Assembly: GCA_005882315.1 (NCBI GenBank)
Contig: VBAR01000001.1
Span: forward strand, 2,491,736-2,555,735
Direction: 5' to 3'
DNA length: 64,000 nucleotides
DNA from: Bacteroidota bacterium
Lineage (GTDB): Bacteria; Bacteroidota; Bacteroidia; Chitinophagales; Chitinophagaceae
Under the pieces are notes generated by a model that was given only the letters and a program-made list of their open reading frames with translations, made no database searches and was not told where the DNA came from. Shown one piece after another: positions 44,646-52,508 of this stretch. The position numbers and the translations under genes are program-made. Every line of letters starts with the position of its first letter. Position 1 is the stretch's first letter.

Positions 44646-45865
44646 AAAAACATTATACTTCCATCACCATAACTGAGAAACCGGAAGTCATTCTCCAAAG
44701 CATAATCGTATACTTTCCTCCAATCATCGCCAATCAAAGCTGATACAAGTAACAATAAAGTTGATTGTGGTTGATGAAAATTTGTGATCAGGGCTTTTGC
44801 AATTTTAGGTTTATATCCTGGCGCAATTATAATTTGGGTTTTAGTAACCAGTTTACCTGCTTTATTTTTCTCCATCCATTTCAACAATGAATTAAGAGCT
44901 TCTTCTGCAGGAATGTTTTTTGTGTAAAATTCATAAGGTTCCCATTGAGTGACTTCCAACCCGATAGCTATCGGATCCTCACTCCTAACTCCCGGCTCCA
45001 AACTCTTAACCCCCAGCCAATATAAACTCTCTATCGTTCTAAGACTTGTAGTTCCGACTGCTACGATTGTTTTATCAAGATTTTCAAGTAAATGCCTGAT
45101 TGTTTCTTTAGACACCTCAATAAACTCTGCATGCATTTCATGTTTTTCCATTACTTCAACCTTCACTGGTTTGAATGTGCCAGCACTAACATGAAGGGTC
45201 ACAAAATCTGTTTGAATAGTTTTCCTTCTCAGTTCTTCAAAAATAGTCGGAGTAAAATGCAAACCTGCAGTAGGAGCAGCCACTGAGCCATCAAATTTTG
45301 CATAAACAGTTTGATATCTCTCTGAATCTTCTGCTTCTGCTTTTCTTTTTATATAAGGTGGGAGAGGGATAGCTCCAGCTTTATGCAGTATTTCAGCAAA
45401 ACTCAAATTTGAATCCCAGGAAATTTCTACAATAAAGCAATCGGTTCTTTTTTCAACAAATCGACATTGAAGATCTAGATCTTCAATTTTTTTCTCCAAT
45501 ACCTGGCCATGTTTCCATTTTGATGCACCGCCAATTAAACATTTCCATAAAACCTTTTCATGTTGCATCATAGCAGTTGTTATATCGGGATATTGTTCAT
45601 GAGGTTCCAGGCAGAATATCTCAATGACGCCACCAGATGATTTTTGAAAAAGTAATCTTGCTTCTACAACTTTTGTGTTATTAAAAATGAGTAGTGAATC
45701 TTCTGGAATGAAGTCCGCAAGGTTTTTGTAAACAGATCCAGTGATAGTTCCATTCTTATAAACCAACAATTTTGAACTATCTCTTTCTGCTAAGGGATGG
45801 AAAGCAATCTTGTCTTCGGGTAAATGATAAGTAAAATCCTTTATGGATAAATTTTTCGGATGCAT
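44642..45865 (-). CDS. queA: S-adenosylmethionine:tRNA ribosyltransferase-isomerase
   Basis: 407 aa from the ATG at 45865. Adds the cyclopentene precursor to preQ1 in tRNA to make epoxyqueuosine. The N-terminus IKDFTYHLPEDKIAFHPLAERD, then LIFNNTKVVEARL, PLPPYIKR, YQTVYAKFDGSVAAPTAGLHFT, LHVSAGTFKPV, HEMHAEF, VGTTSLRTIESL and FHQPQSTLLLLVSALIG are QueA motifs. An insert of about 20 residues after YWLGVK (SLEPGVRSED, then PIAIGLEV) is encoded by heptamer repeats and a dispersed palindrome. A start at 45901 would add 12 residues without family likeness. Queuosine needs other genes not in the window. Confidence 0.93.
   Translation of the reverse strand: MHPKNLSIKDFTYHLPEDKIAFHPLAERDSSKLLVYKNGTITGSVYKNLADFIPEDSLLIFNNTKVVEARLLFQKSSGGVIEIFCLEPHEQYPDITTAMMQHEKVLWKCLIGGASKWKHGQVLEKKIEDLDLQCRFVEKRTDCFIVEISWDSNLSFAEILHKAGAIPLPPYIKRKAEAEDSERYQTVYAKFDGSVAAPTAGLHFTPTIFEELRRKTIQTDFVTLHVSAGTFKPVKVEVMEKHEMHAEFIEVSKETIRHLLENLDKTIVAVGTTSLRTIESLYWLGVKSLEPGVRSEDPIAIGLEVTQWEPYEFYTKNIPAEEALNSLLKWMEKNKAGKLVTKTQIIIAPGYKPKIAKALITNFHQPQSTLLLLVSALIGDDWRKVYDYALENDFRFLSYGDGSIMFF
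44961..45011. repeat. Dispersed palindrome plus heptamer repeat inside queA
   Basis: The 14-base palindrome CCGATAGCTATCGG (44961-44974), identical to the core at 37300-37313, is followed after two bases by five consecutive seven-base units: CCTCACT, CCTAACT, CCCGGCT, CCAAACT, CTTAACC. Read on the coding strand these are AGTYAGG-like, the same family as in ftsZ and after ftsQ. They are translated in frame as part of a QueA insert. Confidence 0.75.
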
Positions 45866-45906
45866 AGAACACAGCCAACTGCTGTATTTAGTGAATGACA
45901 AATGTA

Positions 45907-46317
45907 CTAACGTTTCGCAACCGGTACAACCAGTTTCAATCCGCTCCAGATATCACTTACTGCGCAAACTTTCACATCTACCAGATTATTTTGCAATGCA
46001 TAGCTTCTTATTACATCTTCAGTAATATCAGTTTCAATCCTTTTAGCTTTTTTATACCAGGAAACCCAAATTGTAATTGAAGTGTTTTTCCTGATCAATG
46101 ATTTCATTTTTTTCATCTCTGATAAAAACTCTTTCTGAGATTGTACAAATAAATGAATCAAATCGGGTGTTTCATTCTTCTTGCATAATTGTTCATCAAG
46201 ATTTACTTCAATTAGTTTATAATAATCATCGGGCTGATTGATCAACAGCAATTTCATCTCTGGCTTGATGCCGAGTTTCTTTAAAAGTGGTGTTCCGGAA
46301 TATCCTGCAGTTGCCAT
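45907..46317 (-). CDS. DUF3052-like protein
   Basis: 136 aa from the ATG at 46317 (MATAGYSGTPLLKKLGIKP). The ends match the DUF3052 family: GYSGTPLLKKLGI at the N-terminus and TDITEDVIRSYAL, NNLVDVKVCAVSDIWSGLKLVV at the C-terminus. A six-residue longer start at 46335 (MFLLHE) does not match. The middle is more variable. Function unknown; it lies 41 bases upstream of queA. Confidence 0.78.
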   Translation of the reverse strand: MATAGYSGTPLLKKLGIKPEMKLLLINQPDDYYKLIEVNLDEQLCKKNETPDLIHLFVQSQKEFLSEMKKMKSLIRKNTSITIWVSWYKKAKRIETDITEDVIRSYALQNNLVDVKVCAVSDIWSGLKLVVPVAKR

Positions 46318-46479
46318 TTCATGAAGTAAAAACAATTTCTGTATTCAAAAAACCCACTTATAGAAAGCATTTCATGTCCTTTCCACAGCTTATTAACAGC
46401 AATCCACAGTAAAAACACAGTTGCAGAAAATCCATAACTATTAAATGGTGGTAAAACCCATACCAGTTCAGGCTTTCAG

Positions 46480-46535
46480 TGGGATAAAGTGGTGGGGAAA
46501 AAATAAAATAAGAAAAATTTGGTGGTTAAGTGGGA
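46480..46535 (+). promoter_or_regulatory. Candidate MraZ operator repeats
   Basis: TGGGA (46480-46484), GTGGTGGGGA (46489-46498), TGGTGG (46520-46525) and TGGGA (46531-46535) lie in the 105 bases before the mraZ start codon. In other bacteria MraZ represses its own operon by binding direct TGGGN repeats. Spacing here is irregular, so the site count is uncertain. Confidence 0.5.
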
Positions 46536-46585
46536 AAAAGTGTTATTTTGTGTTATTAATTTTAAAACGGTGCAAACCTCTGATA

Positions 46586-47047
46586 ATGACAGGCTTTCTC
46601 GGAGAATTCGAATCAACACTGGACGCAAAGGGGCGTTTTCTTCTCCCGGGCGGTTTCAAAAAGCAGCTTGAGGAAGGAGAGTCGTTGAAGTTTGTTATCA
46701 ACAGGGGTTTTGAAAAATGCTTGAGTCTTTACCCGGTTAAAAACTGGGAGCCGCTCTACAACGAAATAAATAACCTGAGCGATTTTGACCCGAAGGCCCG
46801 TGAGTTTAAAAGGATGTTTTTAAATGGTGCCACAATAGTTGAACCGGACAGTGCAGGAAGAATACTGGTGCCACCCAACCTGAAGCAACATGCAGAGCTC
46901 GAAAAAGATCTGGTACTGATGGCGACAGGTAACAAACTTGAAATATGGGATAGTAAGAATTATAAAAAGTTCTTTGACTCGTACTCCCCCGAAACATTCA
47001 GTAACCTGGCAAAAGACGTGATGGTAAAGGACAAGGATAAGGAGTAA
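46586..47047 (+). CDS. mraZ: Transcriptional regulator MraZ
   Basis: 153 aa from the ATG at 46586. AbrB-like DNA-binding protein that controls the division/cell-wall operon. Two MraZ repeats are visible: FESTLDAKGRFLLPGGFKKQL and GATIVEPDSAGRILVPPNLKQHA, each with the DxxGR core. Upstream in-frame sequence back to 46445 is the operator region and is not likely to be translated. Its stop codon is the left end of a 20-bp palindrome, and rsmH follows after 25 bases. First gene of the dcw cluster. Confidence 0.95.
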   Translation: MTGFLGEFESTLDAKGRFLLPGGFKKQLEEGESLKFVINRGFEKCLSLYPVKNWEPLYNEINNLSDFDPKAREFKRMFLNGATIVEPDSAGRILVPPNLKQHAELEKDLVLMATGNKLEIWDSKNYKKFFDSYSPETFSNLAKDVMVKDKDKE

Positions 47048-47064
47048 TTATTGATCAATAATTA
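47045..47064. repeat. 20-bp perfect palindrome between mraZ and rsmH
   Basis: Symmetrical about the centre TGATCA; the halves are TAATTATTGA and TCAATAATTA. It overlaps the mraZ stop codon and ends eight bases before the rsmH TTG start. It could fold in the mRNA or bind a dimeric protein. Confidence 0.6.
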
Positions 47065-47072
47065 TTAATTAT

Positions 47073-48014
47073 TTGGAACAACACTATCATACGCCGGTCT
47101 TACTAAATGAAACGATTGATGCTTTGGCGATAAAACCCGGAGGCATTTATGTTGATTGCACATTCGGCGGCGGCGGACATTCGAAAGTGATTCTTGAAAA
47201 ATTGAGCGAAAAAGCCCGCCCGGACGACCCGGTCGGACGGGGAAAACTGATCGCATTTGATCAGGATATAACTGCTAAACAAAATGTTCCCGATGATTCA
47301 AGAGTGTTGTTTGTACAACAAAACTTTCGTCATGTTGCCCGGTTCTTAAAGTTGCACAACATAAATGAGATTGATGGATTGCTTGCAGATCTTGGCGTAA
47401 GCAGTCACCAGTTTGATGAAGCAGAAAGAGGGTTTTCATTTCGTTTTGATGCGGCGATGGATATGCGGATGGATCAACGGCAAACATTGACAGCCGCAGA
47501 AATCATCAAAACGTATAATGAGCAGCAATTGCACAAAATGTTTGAGCAGTATGGCGAAGTGACAAACGCAAAAACTTTAGCCAGGACAATTGTTCAGGTC
47601 CGAAACACTGCACAGCTCAAAACGATCGACGGTTTCAGGAATGCAATCAGGGGGGCAGTGAAAGGAAATCCCAACAAGTACTTTGCCCAGGTATTTCAGG
47701 CTTTTCGAATTGAAGTGAATGATGAAATGGGAGCATTGAAAGACCTGTTGACGCAAATTCCAAAATTGCTGAAACCCGGGGGCAGAGCAGCCATCATTAC
47801 GTTTCATTCCATTGAAGACAGATTGGTAAAGAATTTTTTTCGTCGCGGCACATTCGATGAGCCGGAAGAGAACCCGTTTATCAACGATGAAACGGTAAGT
47901 GAACTGAAAGTGATAACAAAGAAACCGATCGTACCCACCGAAAAAGAGATGAAACAAAATCCGAGATCAAGAAGTGCAAAGTTGAGAGTGACAGAGAAGG
48001 TGAATAGTGAATAG
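47073..48014 (+). CDS. rsmH: 16S rRNA m4C1402 methyltransferase RsmH
   Basis: 313 aa. Methylates N4 of C1402 in 16S rRNA with SAM. HTPVLLNETIDAL, then CTFGGGGHS, LIAFDQD, DGLLADLGVSSHQFDEAERGFSF, MDMRMDQRQTLTA, NDEMGALKDLL, ITFHSIEDRLVKNFF and RSRSAKLRV are the family motifs. The start is TTG (47073), because the next codon gives EQHYHTPVLL and an in-frame stop lies seven codons upstream. Residues 48-57 (ARPDDPVGRG) are an in-frame palindromic insert shared with the murG-murC spacer. The 3' end (VNSE) overlaps a heptamer array. Confidence 0.96.
   Translation: MEQHYHTPVLLNETIDALAIKPGGIYVDCTFGGGGHSKVILEKLSEKARPDDPVGRGKLIAFDQDITAKQNVPDDSRVLFVQQNFRHVARFLKLHNINEIDGLLADLGVSSHQFDEAERGFSFRFDAAMDMRMDQRQTLTAAEIIKTYNEQQLHKMFEQYGEVTNAKTLARTIVQVRNTAQLKTIDGFRNAIRGAVKGNPNKYFAQVFQAFRIEVNDEMGALKDLLTQIPKLLKPGGRAAIITFHSIEDRLVKNFFRRGTFDEPEENPFINDETVSELKVITKKPIVPTEKEMKQNPRSRSAKLRVTEKVNSE
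47214..47242. repeat. Palindromic insert in rsmH
   Basis: GCCCGCCCGGACGAC followed by CCGGTCGGACGGGG. Nearly identical (two differences and one gap) to 57815-57842 in the murG-murC spacer. It is an imperfect inverted repeat (CCCGCCCG with CGGACGGG), translated as ARPDDPVGRG in a loop after the first SAM-binding motif. Confidence 0.75.
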
Positions 48015-48027
48015 TGAATGGTGAGTG
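48000..48027. repeat. Heptamer tandem repeat after rsmH
   Basis: Four consecutive seven-base units: GTGAATA, GTGAATA, GTGAATG, GTGAGTG. The array begins inside the last four codons of rsmH and supplies its stop codon. Confidence 0.7.
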
Positions 48028-48129
48028 TGATGATGATGAAGTAAGCGGCATTACTACTATGATGCTTTTGTTGCGACGCTCCGTTCATCGTTCTTATCAT
48101 TATTAAGCATGTACCTATCAGCATAACAT

Positions 48130-48155
48130 ATATAGATTTTTTGGAAAATCTATAT
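48130..48155. repeat. Perfect 11-bp hairpin between rsmH and ftsL
   Basis: ATATAGATTTT and AAAATCTATAT enclose the loop TTGG. No run of T follows on the plus strand, so it is not a good terminator. The rest of the 238-base spacer (48015-48252) holds the heptamer array and nothing else that I can support. Confidence 0.55.
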
Positions 48156-48252
48156 CCTTTGAAATAAACCCTTGTATGCAATACCTGTGAAGGCCGAACA
48201 TCCAGGATCAGTAAGTGAAAAACCAACAAACTGAATGAGCTAAAATTCATTT

Positions 48253-48591
48253 ATGCAGGAACAACAAACAAAGGAACGGAATCTGAAACCTGAATCAACG
48301 CCAGGTGGATGGAAGAGGTGGCTCAACTACCACTCCATTGTTAAGCAGATCCCGTTCTTTCTGTTCCTCGCAGCATTAGCCGTGTTGTATATCTATAACG
48401 GCCATTATGCAGACAAAACAATCCGGAAAATAAATATAACAGCAAAAGAAGTAAAGGAACTGCAGTACGAACATAAAATGATAAAGAGTGAAGTGATGTT
48501 TCGCAGTAAACAAAGTGAGTTGGTAAAAGCAGTTGAACCATTGGGATTAAAAGAACTGACAGACGCACCAATGGTTTTGAAGAGTGAGTGA
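48253..48591 (+). CDS. ftsL: FtsL-like cell division protein (Bacteroidota type)
   Basis: 112 aa bitopic membrane protein that joins FtsQ and FtsB-like partners in the divisome. One membrane helix (about 33-50, IPFFLFLAALAVLYIY) is followed by a periplasmic coiled coil (IRKINITAKEVKELQYEHKMIKSEVMF) and a short tail. Sequence identity to proteobacterial FtsL is low, but size, topology and its position between rsmH and ftsI fit the FtsL_2 family. Start ATG at 48253. Confidence 0.88.
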   Translation: MQEQQTKERNLKPESTPGGWKRWLNYHSIVKQIPFFLFLAALAVLYIYNGHYADKTIRKINITAKEVKELQYEHKMIKSEVMFRSKQSELVKAVEPLGLKELTDAPMVLKSE

Positions 48592-48621
48592 TGATTGCTG
48601 AACAGGATCACAGGAAGATGA

Positions 48622-48636
48622 TCCGCCGAAGGCGGA
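48622..48636. repeat. Short palindrome between ftsL and ftsI
   Basis: TCCGCC, loop GAA, GGCGGA. The same six-base stem with loop TCA lies at 56606-56620 at the end of ftsW, so this is part of the dispersed GC-rich hairpin family. Confidence 0.55.
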
Positions 48637-48735
48637 CGCAAGGGACGGCGATAGTAGCTCTGAAGATGATAAAAAAATCTTTTACAGGACATAAAGGGTT
48701 TTCATAACAACTAAAACCAACATAGAAAAAGGGCA

Positions 48736-50868
48736 TTGGAAGTTAGACGTGACATACTATGGAGAGTGTACATGAGTTTTATGGGTATTGTACTGTTTGG
48801 TGTATTGGTACTTGGTAAAACTTTCTACATTCAGCGTTTCCAGGGAAATTACTGGCGCAGCATGAGTGACAGCCTGCATCAGAAAATTGAATCCATCGAC
48901 GCTGAAAGGGGTACTGTCTTCAGCGAAGACGGCCAAATGCTTAGCACTTCGATTCCCACCTTCGATATCTACATAGATTTTCTTGCTGATGGTTTACAGG
49001 AGAAAAAAGGAAAACGTTTCAAAGAAAATATTGATTCTTTTACTGTTGCCTTATCTGATTATTTCGGTGATAAATCTGCTGCAGCGTACAAACGTGACTT
49101 ACAAAATGCCTACCGGGATAAAAACAGGTATTACCCTTTGAAGAAAAAACTATCCTTTGAAGATTACAAAACATTTCGCCAGTTTCCACTGGTGAAATTA
49201 GGTAGAAACAAAAGCGGTGTTATCGTTGAAGTAAACAGCAAACGCTTAATGCCTTTTGGTTTGCTTGCCAACCGCACCATTGGTTTATCAAGAGATTTTG
49301 TTGCAACCAACGGCAAAATGAAAAAGACAAATGTGGGATTGGAAAAAAGTTTCGACACCTTATTAAATGGTCAGAAAGGTGAACGCCTTGTTCGCTTTAT
49401 AGCTGGTGGTACTGCTATTCCTGTTGAAGGTTACCAGATAGAACCTGAGAATGGTAAAGATGTATTTACAACACTGGATGTAAATATGCAGGACATAACA
49501 GAAACTGCATTGATGAAGATGATGCTTGAAAGTGAAGCACAGTATGGAACTGCCATTGTAATGGAAACAAAAACAGGGAAGATCAAAGCGATTGCAAATC
49601 TTGGTCGGCAGAAAGATGGCAGCTACTGGGAAGATGATAATTATGCATTGCGTGTTACAGAGCCGGGCTCCACTATTAAACTCGTTACATTATTATCTGT
49701 ATTGGAAGAAGGAAGTTCTGAGATTACTGATATGGTCGAAGTAGGTTCAGCAGGTCAGATGATCGTTGGCCCGAGAAATGTAAATGATGCTGAACGTTCG
49801 CCTCGTCCTGTATTAAGTGTGAAAGAATGTTTTGCTCATAGCTCAAATGTTGGAATGAGTAAGCTTGCTTACAAAGCATTTGCAAATAATCCAAAGAAGT
49901 TTAAAGAATACCTCCACAAATATCATATGGATGTTAAATCACCGATTGATTTAACGGATGTACCCAAGCCAGTATTTTCTTCATTCGAAAAAAATGCAGG
50001 CGGTGTAATGAATATGATCACAATGAGTTTTGGTTATTCATTAAATGTTTCTCCGCTGCATACACTCACATTGTATAATGCAATTGCTAATGACGGCAAG
50101 ATGATGAAGCCTTACCTGGTGAATGGAATAAAAAGAGACGGTATAATGACGCAACAGTTTAGCCCGGTTGTTTTGGAAGGAAACATTGCAAAACCTTCTG
50201 CAGTTAAGGCAGCACAAGAAAGTATGGAGTTGGTAGTTACAGAAGGAACAGGCAGGCCAGCATTTAAAGGATTTCCATTTGCAGTGGCCGGTAAAACAGG
50301 TACAGCACATGTGGCCGATCGTGGTATACAATATAATGATATGGTTTACCAGGCCTCATTCGTTGGATATTTTCCCGCTAATAATCCGCAGTACTCATGC
50401 ATCGTGGTGATCCGTACCAAACCACATGCAGCTATGCACTACGGTGGCCAGTTAGGGGCGCCGGTGTTTAAAGAGATCGCTTCAAAACTATATGCCATGT
50501 ATGTTGACAATAAAACTGTCAACTATGCCGGTGTTAAAAGTGACAGTAATTCTTATTTCTACTCCGGCTATTCAAAAGATATAAGAACTGTATATAGTAC
50601 AATGAATATCGCTGCAAAAGATTCTGCGGCGCAGAATAACTGGGGGATTGTTTATAGTAATAATTACCAGCCGGTGGTGAAAGGGTTTGATGTAAGGAAT
50701 AAGCAGATGCCGAATGTAAAAGGTATGGGATTGAAAGATGCATTGTTTATGCTGGAGAATATGGGGCTGAAAGTCGTAGTGAAAGGAAAAGGCAAAGTAG
50801 CAAGTCAATCAGTGCAGATAGGCGCACAGGTGACAAAAGGAATGGTAGTATATATTGAACTGAGTTAA
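48736..50868 (+). CDS. ftsI: Division-specific peptidoglycan transpeptidase (FtsI/PBP3) with C-terminal PASTA domain
   Basis: 710 aa class B penicillin-binding protein that crosslinks septal peptidoglycan. The start is TTG (48736), giving MEVRRDILWRVYMSF, the normal opening in this phylum. One membrane helix (about 14-30) leads to the dimerisation region (RGTVFSEDGQMLSTS). The transpeptidase has SxxK at S312 (GSTIK), SSN at 369-371 and KTG at 520-522. The last 65 residues (MPNVKGMGLKDALFMLENMGLKVVVKG) form one PASTA domain. Partner of FtsW in the same cluster. Confidence 0.96.
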   Translation: MEVRRDILWRVYMSFMGIVLFGVLVLGKTFYIQRFQGNYWRSMSDSLHQKIESIDAERGTVFSEDGQMLSTSIPTFDIYIDFLADGLQEKKGKRFKENIDSFTVALSDYFGDKSAAAYKRDLQNAYRDKNRYYPLKKKLSFEDYKTFRQFPLVKLGRNKSGVIVEVNSKRLMPFGLLANRTIGLSRDFVATNGKMKKTNVGLEKSFDTLLNGQKGERLVRFIAGGTAIPVEGYQIEPENGKDVFTTLDVNMQDITETALMKMMLESEAQYGTAIVMETKTGKIKAIANLGRQKDGSYWEDDNYALRVTEPGSTIKLVTLLSVLEEGSSEITDMVEVGSAGQMIVGPRNVNDAERSPRPVLSVKECFAHSSNVGMSKLAYKAFANNPKKFKEYLHKYHMDVKSPIDLTDVPKPVFSSFEKNAGGVMNMITMSFGYSLNVSPLHTLTLYNAIANDGKMMKPYLVNGIKRDGIMTQQFSPVVLEGNIAKPSAVKAAQESMELVVTEGTGRPAFKGFPFAVAGKTGTAHVADRGIQYNDMVYQASFVGYFPANNPQYSCIVVIRTKPHAAMHYGGQLGAPVFKEIASKLYAMYVDNKTVNYAGVKSDSNSYFYSGYSKDIRTVYSTMNIAAKDSAAQNNWGIVYSNNYQPVVKGFDVRNKQMPNVKGMGLKDALFMLENMGLKVVVKGKGKVASQSVQIGAQVTKGMVVYIELS

Positions 50869-50892
50869 AACAGTGGATTAAAAAATCAATCA

Positions 50893-52356
50893 TTGCTTTT
50901 AAAAGATGTTTTATATAAAGTGGCATTAAGATCTGTGGCGGGAAGTACAGACAGTGAAGTAAAGGATGTGCAGATCGATTCGAGAAGAATAACAAATGGT
51001 TCTGTTTTTATAGCAGTGAAGGGAGTAGCGATGGATGGCCATGAGTTCATTGATAAAGCAGTTGATGCAGGGGCAAAGACGATCGTATGCGAAGAGTTGC
51101 CTGCATCGCTGAAAGAAGGTGTCAATTATGTACAGGTAGAAAACAGCGCTGAGGCTGCTGCTCATATTGCACATAATTTTTACGGTCAGCCATCAGAGAA
51201 ACTAAAACTGGTAGGAGTGACCGGGACAAACGGAAAAACAACAATAGCAACATTATTATATAAGCTCTTTACATCGCTGGGTTATAAATGCGGATTGCTG
51301 AGTACGGTGGAAAATATAATTGGAGATAAAGCAGAACCTTCCAGTCATACCACACCGGATACGATCAGCCTGAATGCGACATTGAAAACAATGTATGATG
51401 AAGGATGCACACATGTGTTTATGGAAAATAGTTCACATGCTATTCATCAGCATCGCAGTACAGGATTGAAGTTTACCGGTGCCTTGTTCAGCAACATCAC
51501 ACATGACCACCTGGATTATCATAAAACATTTGATGAATATATCCGGGTGAAGAAATCCTTCTTCGACAATTTATCATCTGATGCATTTGCCATCAGCAAT
51601 GCAGACGATAAAAGAGGATTGGTGATGCTGCAGAACACCAACGCAAGAAAATACCTGTACAGCCTGCGCACAGCAGCCGAGTATAAAGGAAAAATTCTTG
51701 ATAACAGCCTGACGGGTCTGCATATGGTGATAAATGAACAAGAAGTTTATTTCAGGTTGATTGGTGAGTTCAATGCTTATAACCTGCTGGCTGTTTATGG
51801 TGCAGCAATTTGTATGGGCGAGGATAAACATGAAGTGCTTAAGTTCTTAAGTGTGTTGACCGGTGCAGAAGGAAGATTTGATTATATGATCTCGCCGAAA
51901 GAAAAAATAATCGCAATTGTAGATTATGCTCACACACCGGATGCTCTTTTAAATGTGCTGGCAACGATAAAGAAATTGAGAAAAGGAAATGAGAAAATAA
52001 TCACAGTTGTTGGGTGTGGTGGTGACAGGGACAAAACTAAAAGACCCATCATGGCAGAAGTAGCCTGCGAGCATAGTGATAAAGTGATATTGACAAGTGA
52101 TAATCCAAGAAGTGAGAATCCGGAACAAATAATAAAAGACATGGAGCAGGGAGTAGGGATAGCGTCGAGGAAAAAAACATTATCGATAGCAGACAGAAGA
52201 GAAGCAATAAAAACGGCGATCAACCTGGCAGAAACAGAAGATATCATACTGGTAGCAGGTAAAGGACATGAAAAATACCAGGAGATAAAAGGAGTGAAGC
52301 ATCATTTTGATGATAAAGAAATAGTGAGAGAGATGTTTGATGTATTGGAAAAGTGA
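50893..52356 (+). CDS. murE: UDP-MurNAc-L-Ala-D-Glu:meso-diaminopimelate ligase
   Basis: 487 aa cytoplasmic Mur ligase adding the third residue of the stem peptide. Start TTG at 50893 (MLLKDVLYKVALRS). ATP-binding GVTGTNGKTT is near residue 113; THDHLDYH, the carbamylated-Lys region VKKSFFD, DYAHTPDALLNVL and VVGCGGDRDKTKRP follow. The sequence TSDNPRSENP holds the DNPR motif that selects meso-diaminopimelate over lysine, so the peptidoglycan is of the DAP type. It follows ftsI by 24 bases. Confidence 0.96.
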   Translation: MLLKDVLYKVALRSVAGSTDSEVKDVQIDSRRITNGSVFIAVKGVAMDGHEFIDKAVDAGAKTIVCEELPASLKEGVNYVQVENSAEAAAHIAHNFYGQPSEKLKLVGVTGTNGKTTIATLLYKLFTSLGYKCGLLSTVENIIGDKAEPSSHTTPDTISLNATLKTMYDEGCTHVFMENSSHAIHQHRSTGLKFTGALFSNITHDHLDYHKTFDEYIRVKKSFFDNLSSDAFAISNADDKRGLVMLQNTNARKYLYSLRTAAEYKGKILDNSLTGLHMVINEQEVYFRLIGEFNAYNLLAVYGAAICMGEDKHEVLKFLSVLTGAEGRFDYMISPKEKIIAIVDYAHTPDALLNVLATIKKLRKGNEKIITVVGCGGDRDKTKRPIMAEVACEHSDKVILTSDNPRSENPEQIIKDMEQGVGIASRKKTLSIADRREAIKTAINLAETEDIILVAGKGHEKYQEIKGVKHHFDDKEIVREMFDVLEK

Positions 52357-52362
52357 GACGAG

Positions 52363-52415
52363 AAAAGTGAAAAGTGAAACTGGAGTTTTTTGACGTTTGA
52401 CATTTCACCTTTCAC
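52363..52415. repeat. Inverted heptamer repeat between murE and mraY
   Basis: Two AAAAGTG units (52363-52376) are followed after 23 bases by TTTCACC and TTTCAC. The segments GTGAAAAGTGAAA (52367-52379) and TTTCACCTTTCAC (52403-52415) pair at 12 of 13 positions. A second small palindrome, GGAGG AACGAA CCTCC, lies near 52464-52479. The spacer 52357-52508 holds nothing else. Confidence 0.6.
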
Positions 52416-52508
52416 CAAAAGAAGCAATTACTTGGACGGTAATTATAAATCAGGCTGCGGATCGGAGGAACGAACCTCCTCCGGTTCAAAGCAAAACCAA
52501 CTGGCAAC

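Noticed and set aside
46445-46585. N-terminal extension of MraZ by 47 residues
   Set aside because: This stretch contains the probable MraZ operator repeats; the family start MTGFLGEFEST is at 46586.
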